From Capsicum annuum (Eukaryota; Streptophyta; Magnoliopsida; Solanales; Solanaceae): 64,000 bases of DNA. Within the stretch, counting starts at the first letter, position 1; the number at the start of each line of letters is the position of its first letter. Location of the stretch: NCBI RefSeq assembly GCF_002878395.1, contig NC_061118.1, forward strand, positions 87,524,344-87,588,343, given 5' to 3'. The position numbers and the translations under genes were made by a program. Of this stretch, positions 38,349 through 50,602 are shown one piece after another. The notes under the pieces are model-generated. The model saw nothing but the letters and a program-made list of their open reading frames with translations, had not been told where the DNA came from and ran no database searches.

Positions 38349-39049
38349 TAATGTGCCATGGTATTATGGCACTGTCGATGCTTAAAATAAGGAAATTATG
38401 AAAGTAGTTAGGTATTTTTGTTAGATATGATGGGTTTTTGTGTTTGTTTTGCAGGAAACAGGGTTGGAAGTGAGTAGAATGAAAAAAGTAGTAAAAGCAC
38501 CAAAAAATAAGTTTTCTCCTTGGACGAGTTATTTGTGACACTATGAATCATCTTCCAAGTCATCACCTAACCAATGGAGGATCAAAATAAAAAGAGTAAT
38601 GTAGACATTGGCTACAACTCATAGGATTTGACTATGAGCCATAGTGACCATCGTTCTTAGTAAAAGAGAGAAAATTCCTAAAAGAGTGCAAATGTGCTAG
38701 TAGTGGAGACGACACTAGTGATGAGTCATAGGATCAGGTATAACTCATCGTGACCATCATTATGAACATAAAGAGTAAAAATCTAAACATTAAAAAAGTT
38801 ATCGGAGATGCTACGAGTTAGGCAATTACTTATCTAGTGACCTAACTAGTCATCATTAGTTACATTAAGGCCAAGGATACGGAGCTGACAGTCAGTCATT
38901 GTCAGTCAAGATGACTCGTTGTCTGAAGCGTTATCACTGCCAACCTTATTTTCCTACTTTAGATTGGAAAGGATTTTTAGGATTTCTTATGTAACTATAA
39001 ATACCCCATTGATTTTTTATTATTATTTAACAAACTTTACATACTTATA
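38349..39049 (+). mobile_element. Truncated Athila/Tat-like LTR (5' part)
   Basis: It begins TAATGTGCCATGG..GGCACTGTCGATGCTTAAAATAAGGAAA, matching the starts of the LTRs at 45129 and 52412 (TGATGTGCTA..AGCACTTTTGATGCTTAGAA). It shares the following TTTTGTTAGATATGATG and TTTTGCAGGAAA blocks with LTR2. A TATAAATA box is kept at 38996-39003. The LTR then breaks at 39050, where a chromovirus LTR fragment begins. Confidence 0.7.
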
Positions 39050-39547
39050 TGTCATGACACGAACCAGGGCCTGGCCGTGATGGGTATCTCAAGTCTGCCA
39101 TAGACTGAAGACCACCCTCTTTTATTGCTTAACAAAACAAAGAATATACGTTAATAGATACCGAATCCTGGACATATAACAAGATAATGAGGGTAAACTC
39201 AAGATGTGGATAATATGTCCATAAACCGTCAACCAATACCAATAACAAACACCCAAGCCTACAGTTATCCACAAAGCCTGTAACAATATTGAATACCAAT
39301 AAAGTGTCGGAACATGCCCTCGATAATAGCCAAAACTAGTCTGAACCATAGTCTAAGACATAGGAAACTAAAATATGAAATGAAGTCTTTCGAGGGATGG
39401 AATCTCACCACTTCAATTCAACTCACGAACTATTCATGAATACCTTGAGCAGGAAAAGTAGAAGAATTTCTGGCACCTGCATTGCATGGGGATACAACTT
39501 TTGGAGATGGTTAGAGGTTGGACATCTAGCATGTATCTTAGGGATAA
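39050..39547 (-). mobile_element. Chromovirus LTR fragment (3' end, minus strand)
   Basis: The plus strand starts TGTCATGACACGAACC-AGGGCC, the reverse complement of the LTR 3' end. It includes ATGCCCTCGATAATAG (near 39317), the reverse complement of the GAGGGCATG block of the LTR at 10246-11196. It is cut by the plus-strand LTR that starts at 39548. Confidence 0.6.
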
Positions 39548-41146
39548 TGAAACAACTTGAGTTTTGACCACTAGAAATTTTCTGAGTTTTTGAACTCTTT
39601 GGGAACCATACGACTCAAGCATACTAGTCATATATTATGCTAATGACTTAGGAGTCCAATTCGTATGATAAATAGCATGTTCTATGTCATTTTCTATCCA
39701 AGGTATGACAATACTCTATACAAGTCATATGGAGATGGTACAAGAGAGTAGGGCCAATTATATGTTAAACAGTATGCATTCATGATCTTTTACTGCCTAG
39801 GGTACAACTATTGGGTACCAATCGTATGATGTTGATACAAGTTAGGTCATGAAGTCATGTGTTGGATAGAATTATAGTCAAACTTTCTTCCTAGGGTATG
39901 AGTTAGGGGTACTACTCATATGATTGGATATAGGTGAGGGGTCCAAACTGTACCCACCTGTATTATTTTCTTTATAGCTTTTAAGCTGAGAATATTCTGG
40001 ACATTTTCCACCCTAAACCCTTAAGACCCTAGTCTTATAACACCTTTTGGACTCTTATTACTCACTTTAAAAGATAAAAAACACTCTTTAAACTCTCTCT
40101 AATAACATCTCAAGAAGATTGGGCTAGGTTTCCTTCAAGGTGGTCATTTAGAGGCTTAAGGATCAAAATCTCTTCATAACCTTGGCATGTTACTACTTCC
40201 TCATTGTTATCCCAACTAAAATCATGTTTAAATGGATGGTTTTGATGGTATTATTGGGATATTATTTGGGTTTTAAAATATATGTTGGGGATTTTGGTTG
40301 TTCTTTGTTGGATAATGTTTTCCCATGTTTTCCTTATGGTTTTCATTTTATAATGGTGATTCAACATGTGATTTCATAGGAATGGTTATTGATATTTGGT
40401 TGTGGTTTTTGAAAGTTATATTCCCTCAACATGTTTGTTAAAATTCCAATGAGAATGATTTTATCACATAGTTTGACTATTATTGAAACCTTTGCATTGC
40501 ATAAGAGGTAATGGAACTTAAATTTGTTTGGTTGGTCTTAAATTATTTTTAAATAATTTTTGGAAAGGCCTTGGTGTCCATGGCTTGCTAAAGATTGTTT
40601 TGAAAACCTTATGGGGTACAATGGAATCCCCTAAGTGAGTAATATACAAAAACCTTGTGGGTACATGAGAATCCCTAAAGTGATTTTAATAATAGATATT
40701 TGGGTACATGGGAGTCCCCTAAGTGTTAGTTAACTACATTGCTTGCAAGCTACAATCACCATAATGATACCACATTATATTGCCTTAATAATTGACTCCT
40801 GGAATTGGTGGATTGGTTATGTGTTAAATATTTTAATTGGGCAACAATAGGGGTTGTGATAGCTAGCCATAAAGGTGTGAGTCCGAAAGCTTGACACCGA
40901 AAACTCATGTTTGTCGACATGAGGATTGGTCTTGATGACCATGTACTTGTGGGGTACAAGGGAATACCCCAAGTATATATTCATACATATGTATCATAGA
41001 GTGCGAAGGGTACAAGGGAATCTCTGGCCACCTACGGTATCTCCAGTTCGTGTGGCTACATGCACTTGGGCCCATTTAGGGGGTAACACTGAATCCATAT
41101 AACCTGTTGGTGGATTATGATGGTAAAGCTACACAACACAAGGAGT
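39548..41146 (+). mobile_element. Chromovirus LTR (plus strand), uninterrupted at the CACTA site
   Basis: It starts TGAAACAACTTGAGTTTTGACC, homologous to TATAACACCCTAGGTTTTGACC at 2886. It shares the CTCTCTAATAACATCTCAAGAAG..GGGCTAGGTTTCC block (40097-40135) and the GTGTGGCTACATGCACTTGGG block (41050). At 41106-41134 it runs straight through the sequence that in the first LTR is split by the CACTA element. Confidence 0.72.
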
Positions 41147-42379
41147 GAGTTCTGAAATCTCTGAACATACTGAGATTACGAGTATCTGAAGCTTCTGAAA
41201 TGGATAACAACCCTATCTAACAGGTTGTCTTTGAGTGTGTGGATAACAATACTTTTTCATAAATGATTTTGAGATCTGCCTATCTAGCAACGGATCTTTG
41301 AATTAGCAAGTAATCATACTTAATATCCTGTATCTAACAGCCTTAAATTCTAGACACTGAACTGAGCTCTTTCTTAAAGTCTGCGACTAATTCTGAAACT
41401 GAGATCGTAGGAAGTAGTTACTTAACTGACATGCCCCTACTATCTCTTAGGGGTCCAACCTATAACCCCGGTTGTGAGGGTGTCAATACCGTGCCATGGG
41501 TAAAGACATTATCTTTATATGACTCTCATCTATCAGGTCCTCATATGAGAAAGGTGGAGCCCTCATCTAACAGGTCAAGCCACCTCATCTATCCTCTTCT
41601 AGTAGGCATGATGTCTCTCATCCACCCTCATCTAGCAGGTGTGATGTCTGAACCTACACTGTCTACGTAGTTCTAGAGCACAAGGATCACATCTAAGGAT
41701 GACACCCTCCACTAGTAGGTGAGTCCCCATCCTTGAGCTTGCTCGGTGCTAGTTTTTACTCCCAACTAAAAGACACTGATTTGATTCTTAACTGAACTTA
41801 GACTGAGCTGAATCTGATACTGATTATATTTCTCAAGATATCTGACTAAGTTACGTTGAGATTACTTAGTTCCGTATCTAACGGAGAGGTATCGAATCAT
41901 AGCATCTGATTGACGATGCAGAGCTTGAATAGATTATTCAAATCGCTTCTGAGATTAGAATTGAATCACTTGAATACTATTAGATCTGAGCTGATTATAG
42001 GAGGGAGGCTAGATTACTAGCGATACAGAGATTACAGATCCTGATTAAGCTCCACAGTTGTCTGAAGATACATAGTTTTATAGTTCACTGAGTTCTGAAA
42101 ATCATGGCTCAATTGGAATTATCGAGAAAATGACACGGGCTCTAGACAACAACTCTATTTTTGGGTATAAATACCCCCAGGACTTGAAACATAGAAGTAA
42201 AGCATCATCATTCATTCAAGTATCACAAGCATTCATGCATCATTACCATCATTCAGGCATATTCACAAGAAACTCAGAAATCATGCTATATATTCAATTT
42301 CACAATCATTAGAACATCACCTCAAGCCTCCAACGATTCAAAAATGTCTACTCTTCATCACAACTACCAAGGGGTCACT
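41147..42379. other. Unassigned repeat-like region
   Basis: Non-coding sequence rich in CTGA units (TCTGAAACTGAGATC, GACTGAGCTGAATCTGATACTGATT). It also has an imperfect repeat of CTCATCTA(T/G/A)CAGGT (about 41526-41660) and a TATAAATA at 42168-42175 followed by CCCCCAGGACTTGAAACATAG. It looks LTR-derived, possibly plus strand, but I could not place its ends. Confidence 0.35.
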
Positions 42380-43423
42380 TTAAGCATTTCAGAATCATAA
42401 CATACTTTCCCCCCCACAAACCTTACGATATTGTATCTATCATTTAGGAGCTATAAACCTCTATTCACCATCATGATTACCAAAGGATCGCTCCTAGCAT
42501 TTAGGGGGTCATCGATATCGATTCATCGTCACAAACTACCTTAAGAAAGACATGATATTAAATTATACCCCATTCAACAAAGTCTTGCATCAAGTACTTC
42601 ACACCTATATCGGTCTCGACATATATCTAGATATCATGAGATTTCGGGAAAAAGTTCACACTATCATGTCATTACTATCTTGCTAACCACTTAGCATGTA
42701 TCAAAACTTAAAATAAATCAAAGAGCACTCACTTGGGAGATTTACCGCTATTTCATCTCAACTTACTCACTACGGTTTTTCGACAACCACTAGACATGTC
42801 CAGTTCTACACCTACTCGGGGATTTCATATTATTATTATGGCTCATTCCGCTCACTAAGGTATTTTATCAAACACTAGGTGTGCATGGACTAGCCCACAA
42901 CTTTGAGTTTCCCCTTTAATATACTATAATGCCCCTCTATGCTTCACCTCAGCCTTTGATCCAACCTATGGGATGCATACTCCGGTTATTCAACCATCTC
43001 TACACCCTAATGTCATGAACACCTCACATAGATACCAACTTCAAAAGGGCTCATCATAACATCACATAAATTCCACATACTAGGGTCAAAGACCATAAAT
43101 CTTGCAAACAATCATGAATCCAAACTCAACAACATAAGTAACATCAACTTCAACTCATACAAATCATGGAATATCACAAAACATAAAATCCTTAAGTTTA
43201 AAAAAAGGGTACTTGAGCTTCTTGGATGAAAGGGACTCAAGAATCAACATCTATATACCTGGGAATTTCTTTTCTTGAAGGCTCGTGAAAGGAGTCCTTG
43301 ATTTTTCTAGATCCTTCTTGATCTCTCTTGAATTTTATGAAAGGAGAAGAGAGAATTTTGATTTTGGAAACCCTAATTTTTGGGTGGAAGAGAGAAAAAT
43401 GAAGTTGAAGGCCCTTGGCTCGG

Positions 43424-43431
43424 TATTTATA
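43424..43431 (-). promoter_or_regulatory. TATA box of the minus-strand LTR
   Basis: CTATAAATACC on the minus strand lies about 660 bp into the LTR and is followed by AAGGGCCTTCAACTTC and a CTCTCTTCC-rich leader, a typical plant LTR core promoter arrangement. Confidence 0.55.
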
Positions 43432-43484
43432 GAGCTGGGGGAGGATGTGGAAAAGACCAAAATGCCCCTTAAAAATTTGTCTAG

Positions 43485-43830
43485 AAAATTTCGATCGAGG
43501 TCTGTGACGGTAGACCTGACGGCCCGTCAGAGGGACTGACAGTCCACCAAGTCGTCCGTCACTCAAGTGCCAAAATTAGGATGTTCTGCCTTGGAGTGAC
43601 TGTTGAAGTTATGGTCCATTAGAAATTTGATGGTCTACCAAATCGTCCGTCACTCGGGGTCCAGGAATGGGACATTTTGCCTCGGTCTGACGGGCCCCTT
43701 GACGGTCTGTCAACTTTCTGATGGTCCACTACTTTGGCCATCACATGATGACCGAAAAAGGAAGACACTGCCTTAGTCTAACGGGACACTTGACGGCCCA
43801 CCAAGGACCTGACTTTCAACCAGGTCGACC
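43485..43830. repeat. Cluster of GACGG/CCGTC inverted half-sites
   Basis: Roughly ten copies of TGACGG or CCGTCA, often paired as short inverted repeats (GACGGCCCGTC, GTCCGTCAC), occur in about 350 bp upstream of the LTR TATA box on the minus strand. Such clusters are frequent in Solanaceae gypsy LTR U3 regions. Their function is unknown. Confidence 0.75.
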
Positions 43831-44093
43831 GTCAAACCTGGGCGATTCCGATACCATTTAGTAAAACGACGATAACTCTCTCGTCCGATGTCAGATTTTG
43901 ATAAAATTGGTATCAATGGAAAGCTTATTCAATGATATACATGAAAAAAGTTGAAATTATAGAAATACAACACAATTCAAAGTGTTTCATACTTGGGAAG
44001 ATATTTCTAAAATTTTTAGACTTGGATTTTGTTTTTTTTTTTCCAAAAACGCTCTAAGGCTCAGACTAGGAGAGAACTTTGTGAGGTATTACA

Positions 44094-44350
44094 ACTGTGG
44101 ACTTTGGTATGTTATGGTTTAGTTTGGTTTAGAAAGTATGACTTGGTTGGATTGGTCACAGTTCTAGACTTATCCCAAAGTTACAAAATTTTAATACTCT
44201 ATCTTGTCATATGTTCAGCATTCATTTGACACGGGTTGTATATTGGTTGGTTAGACTGTGATTAGGGGGTGGTCTCTGGTCCGGGTCAAAATTGAGATGC
44301 TCAACACTATGAGGCCCTGGTTTGGGTCATGTCAGATTAGGTATAAAATA
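44094..44350 (+). mobile_element. 3' end of a plus-strand chromovirus LTR and decayed primer-binding site
   Basis: The sequence matches 10930-11196 (GGTATG-TTATGGTTTAGTTTGG; GGTC-GGGTCA; GGCCCTGG-TTTGGGTCATGTCA ending at 44333). It is followed by GATTAGGTATAAAAT, which resembles GATTGGTATCAGAGC, the tRNA-Met primer site that follows this LTR family. The LTR is probably the continuation of 39548-41146. Confidence 0.55.
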
Positions 44351-45128
44351 ATTCAATAATCCATAATACAGAAGCCATTAAGATTAGTGCACAACATAAT
44401 TTACAATACATATATATATATATTACGTGTCGGAAAAGGGAATTGGTCTTAGCATGAATGTTTAAAACCTTAACCTGTATTGTGTAGCATAATAGTAATA
44501 ATCATGGCACCCAGGGGCTATATAGGCCCAGCTCTCCTTAGTTGGAAGGGACCTAGTGCATGTAGCCGCACGAACCAAAGGATAATTATGTGTCATATGC
44601 CTTATGAGGGACTCCAACCTCCTGACATGAATCCAACGTGACTTAAGAACCAATTTATATAGCATGGAGGACTCTAACCTCCAATTATATTATAACAATA
44701 TGATAAACTAGAACCTCTCGATCATTTAGACCCCTGCATCGGCTAGCGTAGTTTTTAATGTTGGTCCTCAGGACCTCCATTTTCACAACTCGGCTACACC
44801 ACCCACTTTTAAGCCCAATTAAAATATGTAACATACATTTCTAATTTATTGAACCAATTGTACATTTAGGAATCCCATTGGAATCGTTATACCAACCTCA
44901 TTTAAAAGTTCATTATCATGCCACAACCTATTAACCATCACACCAGGGAAATTCATGACCCCTTAGGTTTAATTAACATTCACATAGGGAATCTACATAC
45001 CCCAAAGTTCAATAAAATCATACCTTGGTTCATTAGCCTTTTATGCCAATAAGTTAGTATAAGTGAGCAAGCCAAACCGTATGACCAAACTATATTCATC
45101 ATAAATTTCACAATTTGGGTTAAGGGAA
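44351..45128 (-). mobile_element. Minus-strand chromovirus LTR, distal part
   Basis: Read on the minus strand it contains the GTGCGGCTACATGCACTAGG block (about 44553-44572), GCTACACAATACAGG and a short (AT)n, matching the plus-strand LTR at 4340-4411/10246-10340. It is split from its 5' part (53869-54671) by the 8.7-kb gag-only LTR element. GGGAA at 45124-45128 is the target duplication. Confidence 0.72.
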
Positions 45129-46413
45129 TGATGTGCTAAAGAAATATAGCACTTTCGATGCTTAAAACAAGGAAAATATGCAAGGAAATCATGTTTTGGA
45201 TGCTAAGTTTGTGAAAAAGATGAAAAAGGTATTGTTGGCTACTTTTTGGAGCAATTATGGATATTTGGGACACTTTCCATCTTGTTTGTTATAAAAGAAT
45301 GTTTGAGAATTGATGAAGAGCTAAAAAAATGACTCCTGACATTTACTAAGTCAACATGGGGACCGCTAGTAGGACCTACAGACTGCAAGTAGGCAAACAA
45401 GTGCCAGATGTCCGAAATCCTGATAGTTAAATTGCATGATTTCTTTTATCTGGTATCTGTGTGTTATACTTACGCTCACTCAGCTGATTGCAGGTACTAC
45501 TTGCGCCTAGGGTCGGGGAACAAGTACAAACCTCATGTGGTTACCAACCCTGTTTTCTCCTATTTCATTAGGGCTTTGGTTTTAGAGTTTTCTCATGTAC
45601 TAAAATACACTTTAAGTGTTTTTAGTAGCATTTACACACTTTTGATACTCACAAACATATTTTGATTCCAAGATTTAATTTTGATCTTAGGATTCTCTTG
45701 TATTGACTTCAGTTGATTAATTCTGTTACGATTGTGTGTTTTTACACTTATTATCATTGTGATTTCATCTATGCTTTCAAGTATGATTGTCATTGGTTTC
45801 TTCACAAGCATGAGCAGCTAAAAAACCCATAACTAGGGTTGTGGAAACCCTGGCGGATTGACAAAATACGGGATGTATGATTGTTGAATTGAATCGATAC
45901 CCATGGCATGCATTGCATTATCTTCACAATAATAGATTTTTTAGCAGTTGCCAATGTTAAGACCCCCTAGATTATTGCTACTTACTCCAAAACAGGAATA
46001 GTGACTAGAAAAATATAATGACAACAATAATTTGGAGTTTAGTTGTCGTTCCACCCTATTAGGTATTATTTATGTAAGATAATTAGATTTCATCTAATAA
46101 CTTATCGGTTATGCATGCAAGGTATCAGGTTGGTTCGATAAATCATGATAAGCCTACTGAGTTGAGAATCAAGGGGGAACAGAATCCTAGTATTCACCAA
46201 TACAGATTACAATCGAAGTTGATATTAGATCCTTGTTCGATATTTCCATTCAAATCCCCCTATTTACTTTCCTATTTTTGCTCCTTGATTGCAGCATATG
46301 AAATCCAAGAGTCCACGTATTCCCTTAGGATTCAACCCCAACTTTCATTGGGTTATTATATTTAATATCGAGCATATCATCTTCTGAGAGGAGGTGTATC
46401 TTGGACGTTATCA
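45129..46413 (+). repeat. 5' LTR of the gag-only element (1285 bp)
   Basis: Starts TGATGTGCTAAAGAAATATAGCAC and ends TTGGACGTTATCA. Compared with LTR2 it lacks about 50 bp after ATATGCAAG (45183) and about 115 bp near 46096. Its TATA box is changed to CTAAAATACAC (45600) where LTR2 has TATAAATACC. The strong divergence between the two LTRs indicates an old insertion. Confidence 0.85.
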
Positions 46414-46416
46414 AAA

Positions 46417-46437
46417 TTTTAGTGCTGTTGTTGGAGA
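46417..46437 (+). other. tRNA-Asp primer-binding site (decayed)
   Basis: TTTTAGTGCTGTTGTTGGAGA, three bases after the LTR, corresponds to TTTTGGCGCCGTTGCCGGGGA, the Athila/Tat-type site complementary to the 3' end of tRNA-Asp. Most differences are transitions. Confidence 0.7.
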
Positions 46438-46503
46438 ATACAGTGTTGATTTGTTAATTAAAGTCATTACAATTTTTGTGTTTTTATTTTTTGTTGTTAG
46501 TTG

Positions 46504-46523
46504 GGCATACGCTGGTGTATGAC
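46504..46523 (+). repeat. Palindrome overlapping the gag start, copy 1
   Basis: GGCATACGCTGGTGTATGAC is a near-palindrome. It starts 84 nt after the first base of the primer site, and the gag ATG (46519-46521) lies in its right arm. Equivalent palindromes occur at 55607-55626 and, perfectly, at 63740-63759. Confidence 0.75.
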
Positions 46524-49500
46524 TAGCACACAAAGTATAGGAAATTTCTTACTCCCTTTAAATCCGAATATAGAGAGGATCCTTCAAATACCTAGTAGGA
46601 TGTCAGAGCTAAAAAGAGATGATTTGTCTCTACCTCCTCCTAAAGAAGTTTAGGACATTATTGATCGATAGACTAGTGAGCTTTTAGCTCAAGCTGATAA
46701 TTAGATGAGGGTAGTAGAAGAAGCTCAACACCTAGCTCAAGAGGTAGAGTTAGCTGAGTAGAGACAGGCAGTAGACCGCTGTGCAGTACTCAGTGGAAGC
46801 TAGAATATTCCAACCTCAACTGATCCCAACATATCTGTATGTTCAGCCGTATGAAAATGATTAAGAGGATCTAGAATATGTTGAGCTGGCAGATACTGGA
46901 GCTATCATTCCTCCTGTTTTTCCCCCTGATGTCAAGTTTAAAATTTTTAGTGCTATAATTTAGCTCTTATACTTAAAGGATTTGTTTGCAGGGTTGTCTA
47001 CAGATGACCCAACTATGCATCTGGAAAATTTTACTGGGATCTTTACTTTATATACCATACCTGGGGTAGATAAGGAGGCATTGAGACTGAGGTTGTTTCC
47101 CTTATCACTTACTAAAGAAGCGTCTTTATAGCTAGGGGAACTTTTAAGATGGTCTATCACTACATGGAGCGAGTTATGCAGATAATTTTTGAAAAAGGTT
47201 CTTTCCTCCATCTAGGGTATTGTAGCTCAAGGATGAGATTTATAACTTTAGGCAGCTGCAATCAGAATCTATGTTTAAGGCATGGTTAAGGTTCCAGAAG
47301 AAGCTTAGCATGGAGCCCAACCCCTGGATTTCAGGGACAAACTTGCGGGAGATCTTCTATAGAGCCCTAACTATCAGTTCCAGAGCAATGACAGACACTA
47401 TCTCTGAACGATCCTTTATAAGATTATGATAGGAGATGACTTTGAGTATTATGGATCATATCTCATTAACTAATTAAGGGTGGAAAACTCGAGAGATTTA
47501 GAGAGGTTCTGATATTTATGCCATTAGAGTTTCTGGTGAATGAAGAGTAACTGCGGATGCTGTAGCTTAAGAGATTTCACTATTGAGGATAGACATTAGT
47601 GAGTTAGCCAAATAATTTGCAATAATAAATTCTATAAAGATTAATGCAGTAAGGATACATGATCCAACTTCTAGGGTGCATGGCAAAGTATGTGGATCAT
47701 CAGTTGGCAGGTTTCTAAGCCCAAGGTCAAGGGAATCAAGGTCGGAACTATAATGATAGAGGTAAATACATTCCACCTGGCAGACAAGATGTAGAATCGA
47801 GAATAGAAGAGATGTTGGCTAAGCTGATGAAGGGTTAATAACGCTCAATGTATACATCAATTTGAGTACAAGGCAATCTATGTCAATATATTTACCCAAC
47901 TAAGAGTCAGGATTGAATCTACGAGGAATAATGTGAGTGACAATTGAGTAAATTCAAAATAAAAGTTTTTTGCTAGGGTTCAAACCTATAGTACAAAATA
48001 GTTTGGGGGGTTTTCAATGTCTTATAATATGAAAGTAATTCTTGGGATTCTAAGGGGACTAATTTGAGACTAAGTATATTTAGAGTATAATTAATTAAAA
48101 TGGATCTTGGGACTATGCTTTTCTACGGGCAAGTTATGAATGGGAACATGATAATTCAATGCAAATTCTAATCATTGATGATGTGGTAGGCTATGTTTAA
48201 AGTCTTTGAGGTTAGTTTTTCAATAAAACCTTAAAGATGTCACTCATTGACCATTTCAAGTGCCTAACGAGTGTGTCAATTAAAGCTACCTAATACCTCA
48301 ATTGGGTATCCCTATTTCTAGGATGATACCCATGATATAGTCAACTTCCTAATTACCCTTATATCTAAGATAGTGAAAAATTGGCACGACATACCCATGA
48401 ATTGTCTACTATTACTTTGGTTTCCACATCCCTTTTTCAAGGATGAGGTAGATTACTAAAGGTTACCCAAACCCCTCTTTCAAGGATGGTTTGAGCTTTC
48501 AAGAGATTGGGATTTTCATCCATCAAACCCACTTGGGTATTTGGGGCTTTCACCCAAAAATCCTAACCAATTTACTCAAGCACTAGTAGAACCCACATCA
48601 CAAACTAGTAAATGCACAAATAAACCAAATCCCACATATATTTATACCCTAATCTAGCATAATCCCCAGAGGTAGATCTAGCACATCATAAGGATAATGA
48701 AAACAAAAATATCAAGATGTCAATCAAAGTTGTTCATAAGAAAAAAGAGAGGACAAACCACACTTTAAACTCAAATGAATCTTCAATAGACAATGCTAAA
48801 TCTACACTTTAAAGCTCCTCTAATTTAATCTTATCTCAAATTAGTATAAATTTAAGCTCCAAGCTCCAAGAAATTACAAAAAACCTAAACTAAAGATGAG
48901 AGGTAGGGTTTTTGAATGATAGATGTGATAAGGGTTTTGAGCCTTTTAAAAGGGAATTTGGGGTCGGCTATGTGATTTTACAAATTTGCCCTTGGCTGAA
49001 AATCCTGCTGTCTCGCAATCATGTATGGATCTGATGCGATCGTGGCTCCACAATCGCTGAATTTTTCAAGAGATCATAGCTTGTTGACTTTTTGAGTTAC
49101 CGAGATCGCAGTGTCCACTCTGTGATTGCGGTACCTGAGGCCCAATCTGCACAGGTTTTCTAGCTTTTGCACTTCTCTTCCCTCTTTGATCCTTTTTAGC
49201 TCAAATCCACATCTTTTCAACTCATGCCCTATTTTCCTAAAAAATATGGATATTAGTACATTTAGTTAGAAATATGTTTCATTTAAACATTCAAATCATG
49301 GTAATATGCATGAATGTCTAGTGCGAATGAGTGGTAATTTCACAACTATCAAGGATCAAGAGTGTCGGGAAATTTGCCTTAAAGAACTCAAGGCCGATGT
49401 TTCAGGATTGACTCAAAAAGTTGAAATACATTCAACTGCTATTAAGCAGTTGGAGCAATTGTACATGCAAATCTCTGCCACTTTGGCCCAACGTCAGACT

Positions 49501-49740
49501 GGTGCACTTCCTAGAGAGACTATGTCGAATCTTCCAACACTGCTTTATTATCTAGTTATTAACACAAGGAGTGATTCCCTAACCTAATGAACACTTTTTC
49601 CTACTACTAATAAGCCACAGAAGGAAAATATTATTGCAGATAATCTACCTCAAGCTAAATTTGAGAAGCTAACTTGTAGTGATGATGATTTCGGGAGTGA
49701 TGACGATTGGGTAGTAGGAGAGATCCAAGATATAGTTTAA
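46519..49740 (+). pseudogene. gag of the gag-only element (broken, with insertion)
   Basis: Gag packages element RNA. The frame opens M-T-S-T-Q-S-I-G-N-F-L-L-P-L-N-P-N but meets many stops. Recognisable retrotransposon-gag segments include F-A-G-L-S-T-D-D-P-like (about 46985-47010), R-L-F-P-L-S-L-T-like (47090-47110) and the W-L-R-F-Q-K-K-L-like block (47283-47310). The C-terminal part resumes at 49306-49587 (L-K-A-D-V-S-G-L-T-Q-K-V-E-I-H-S and I-K-Q-L-E-Q-L). This is homologous to the C-terminal gag of the second element near 57115-57190. The two halves are separated by a 1.5-kb insertion. Confidence 0.75.
47835..49310 (-). mobile_element. Solo-LTR-like insertion in gag
   Basis: The gag reading is interrupted here by 1.5 kb of non-coding sequence whose minus strand looks like an LTR: a GATCGCA/TGCGATC-rich stretch (49010-49130), then CCTTTTAAAAGGCTC as a TATA-like box (about 48940), then leader-like and AT-rich sequence. 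TGAAG/TGAAT at the two edges (47825-47829, 49309-49313) may be a decayed 5-bp duplication. No internal element genes are present, so a solo LTR is the simplest reading. Confidence 0.6.
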
Positions 49741-49799
49741 TAACTTAGCACAGATTTTCATACACCATCTATAGGAAAAATGAAAGACCCAAGTGAAGT

Positions 49800-50140
49800 C
49801 ACTATTCCATGTTCTATTTGGCCTTATGACATTAATCAGGCTCTATACGATTTGAGAGCAAAATAAATGTAATGCCATTGGTAATATACAAGGTAATAGG
49901 GTTTGGAAAACTTAAGACTATATCTGCAAGGTTATTGATGGCTAATTCATCTGTAAAAGAGTCAGAGGTTATTGTACGCAATGTAGAAGTGAGGGTGGCA
50001 TCATTCACTTATTCAATAAATTTCATAATTTTAGATTATGAAGTGGATGCCCACTCTCCGATTATATTGGGTAGACCTTTTCTATACACTGGTAGGATGT
50101 TAATTGATATGTACTTAGGGGAGATCACTTTAAACTGAAT
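49800..50140 (+). pseudogene. Athila/Tat-type aspartic protease of the gag-only element
   Basis: The active-site region reads Y-D-L-R-A-K (about 49847-49864), in which the usual D-L-G-A has an Arg for Gly. After a frameshift it continues M-P-L-V-I-Y-K to V-A-S-F-T-Y-S-I-N-F-I-I-L-D-Y-E-V-D and the conserved end motif I-I-L-G-R-P-F-L-Y-T-G-R (about 50062-50097). The same module at 57690-58080 keeps D-L-G-A. It would process the Gag polyprotein. Confidence 0.8.
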
Positions 50141-50602
50141 GATGATGAAGTAGTGTTTGATGTGTGTATGATAGTTCCACAACTAGACGATATGTGAGTG
50201 ATATTTATAATAGACACTATTGATGATTATATCATTGCAGAGGCTAGTGTACCAAAAATACTAAGTGCTGAGGAGAGAATAGAGGTAACGACCACTCAAT
50301 TACTAATTGTTGAGACTGACTTGGCGATACTATATGAGCAGATCCAGTGATGATTCCAGAATATACTAAAGATGACTGAGGCTAGACTGCAATCTGCACA
50401 CCAGGCTGAGATGTTAGAGCTACGAGATAAGTGCATGCATGGATAAATGCTCTGTATACAAAAGTATCGCCTGATTCAGCAGGATTAAGATGCCAGATCT
50501 AGAAAATATTAAGGTGGATATGGACCTACTTATAGTAGAGGTATTCTCTCTTACTGAGAGTCACATATCAGCCATTCCTCCACTTGTATCCCTATTTTTT
50601 AG
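50141..50602 (+). other. Non-coding or decayed stretch after the protease
   Basis: Here a complete element would start the RT. Only short frames with Glu/Ala-rich helical character are seen (A-E-E-R-I-E-V-T-T-T; E-A-R-L-Q-S-A-H-Q-A-E-M-L-E-L-R). No RT or integrase motif was found in any frame down to 52411. Confidence 0.6.

Larger units (their letters stand above)
42380..44093 (-). mobile_element. Minus-strand gypsy-type LTR with GACGG/CCGTC motif cluster
   Basis: On the minus strand the LTR starts TGTAATACCTCAC at 44093. It passes a cluster of GACGG/CCGTC half-sites (43485-43830), a TATAAATACC box (43424-43431), a GGGTTTCC-type leader and typical AT-rich LTR sequence. Its start lies inside a plus-strand chromovirus LTR, whose 3' end reappears at 44094-44333. 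The left end is approximate. Confidence 0.6.
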
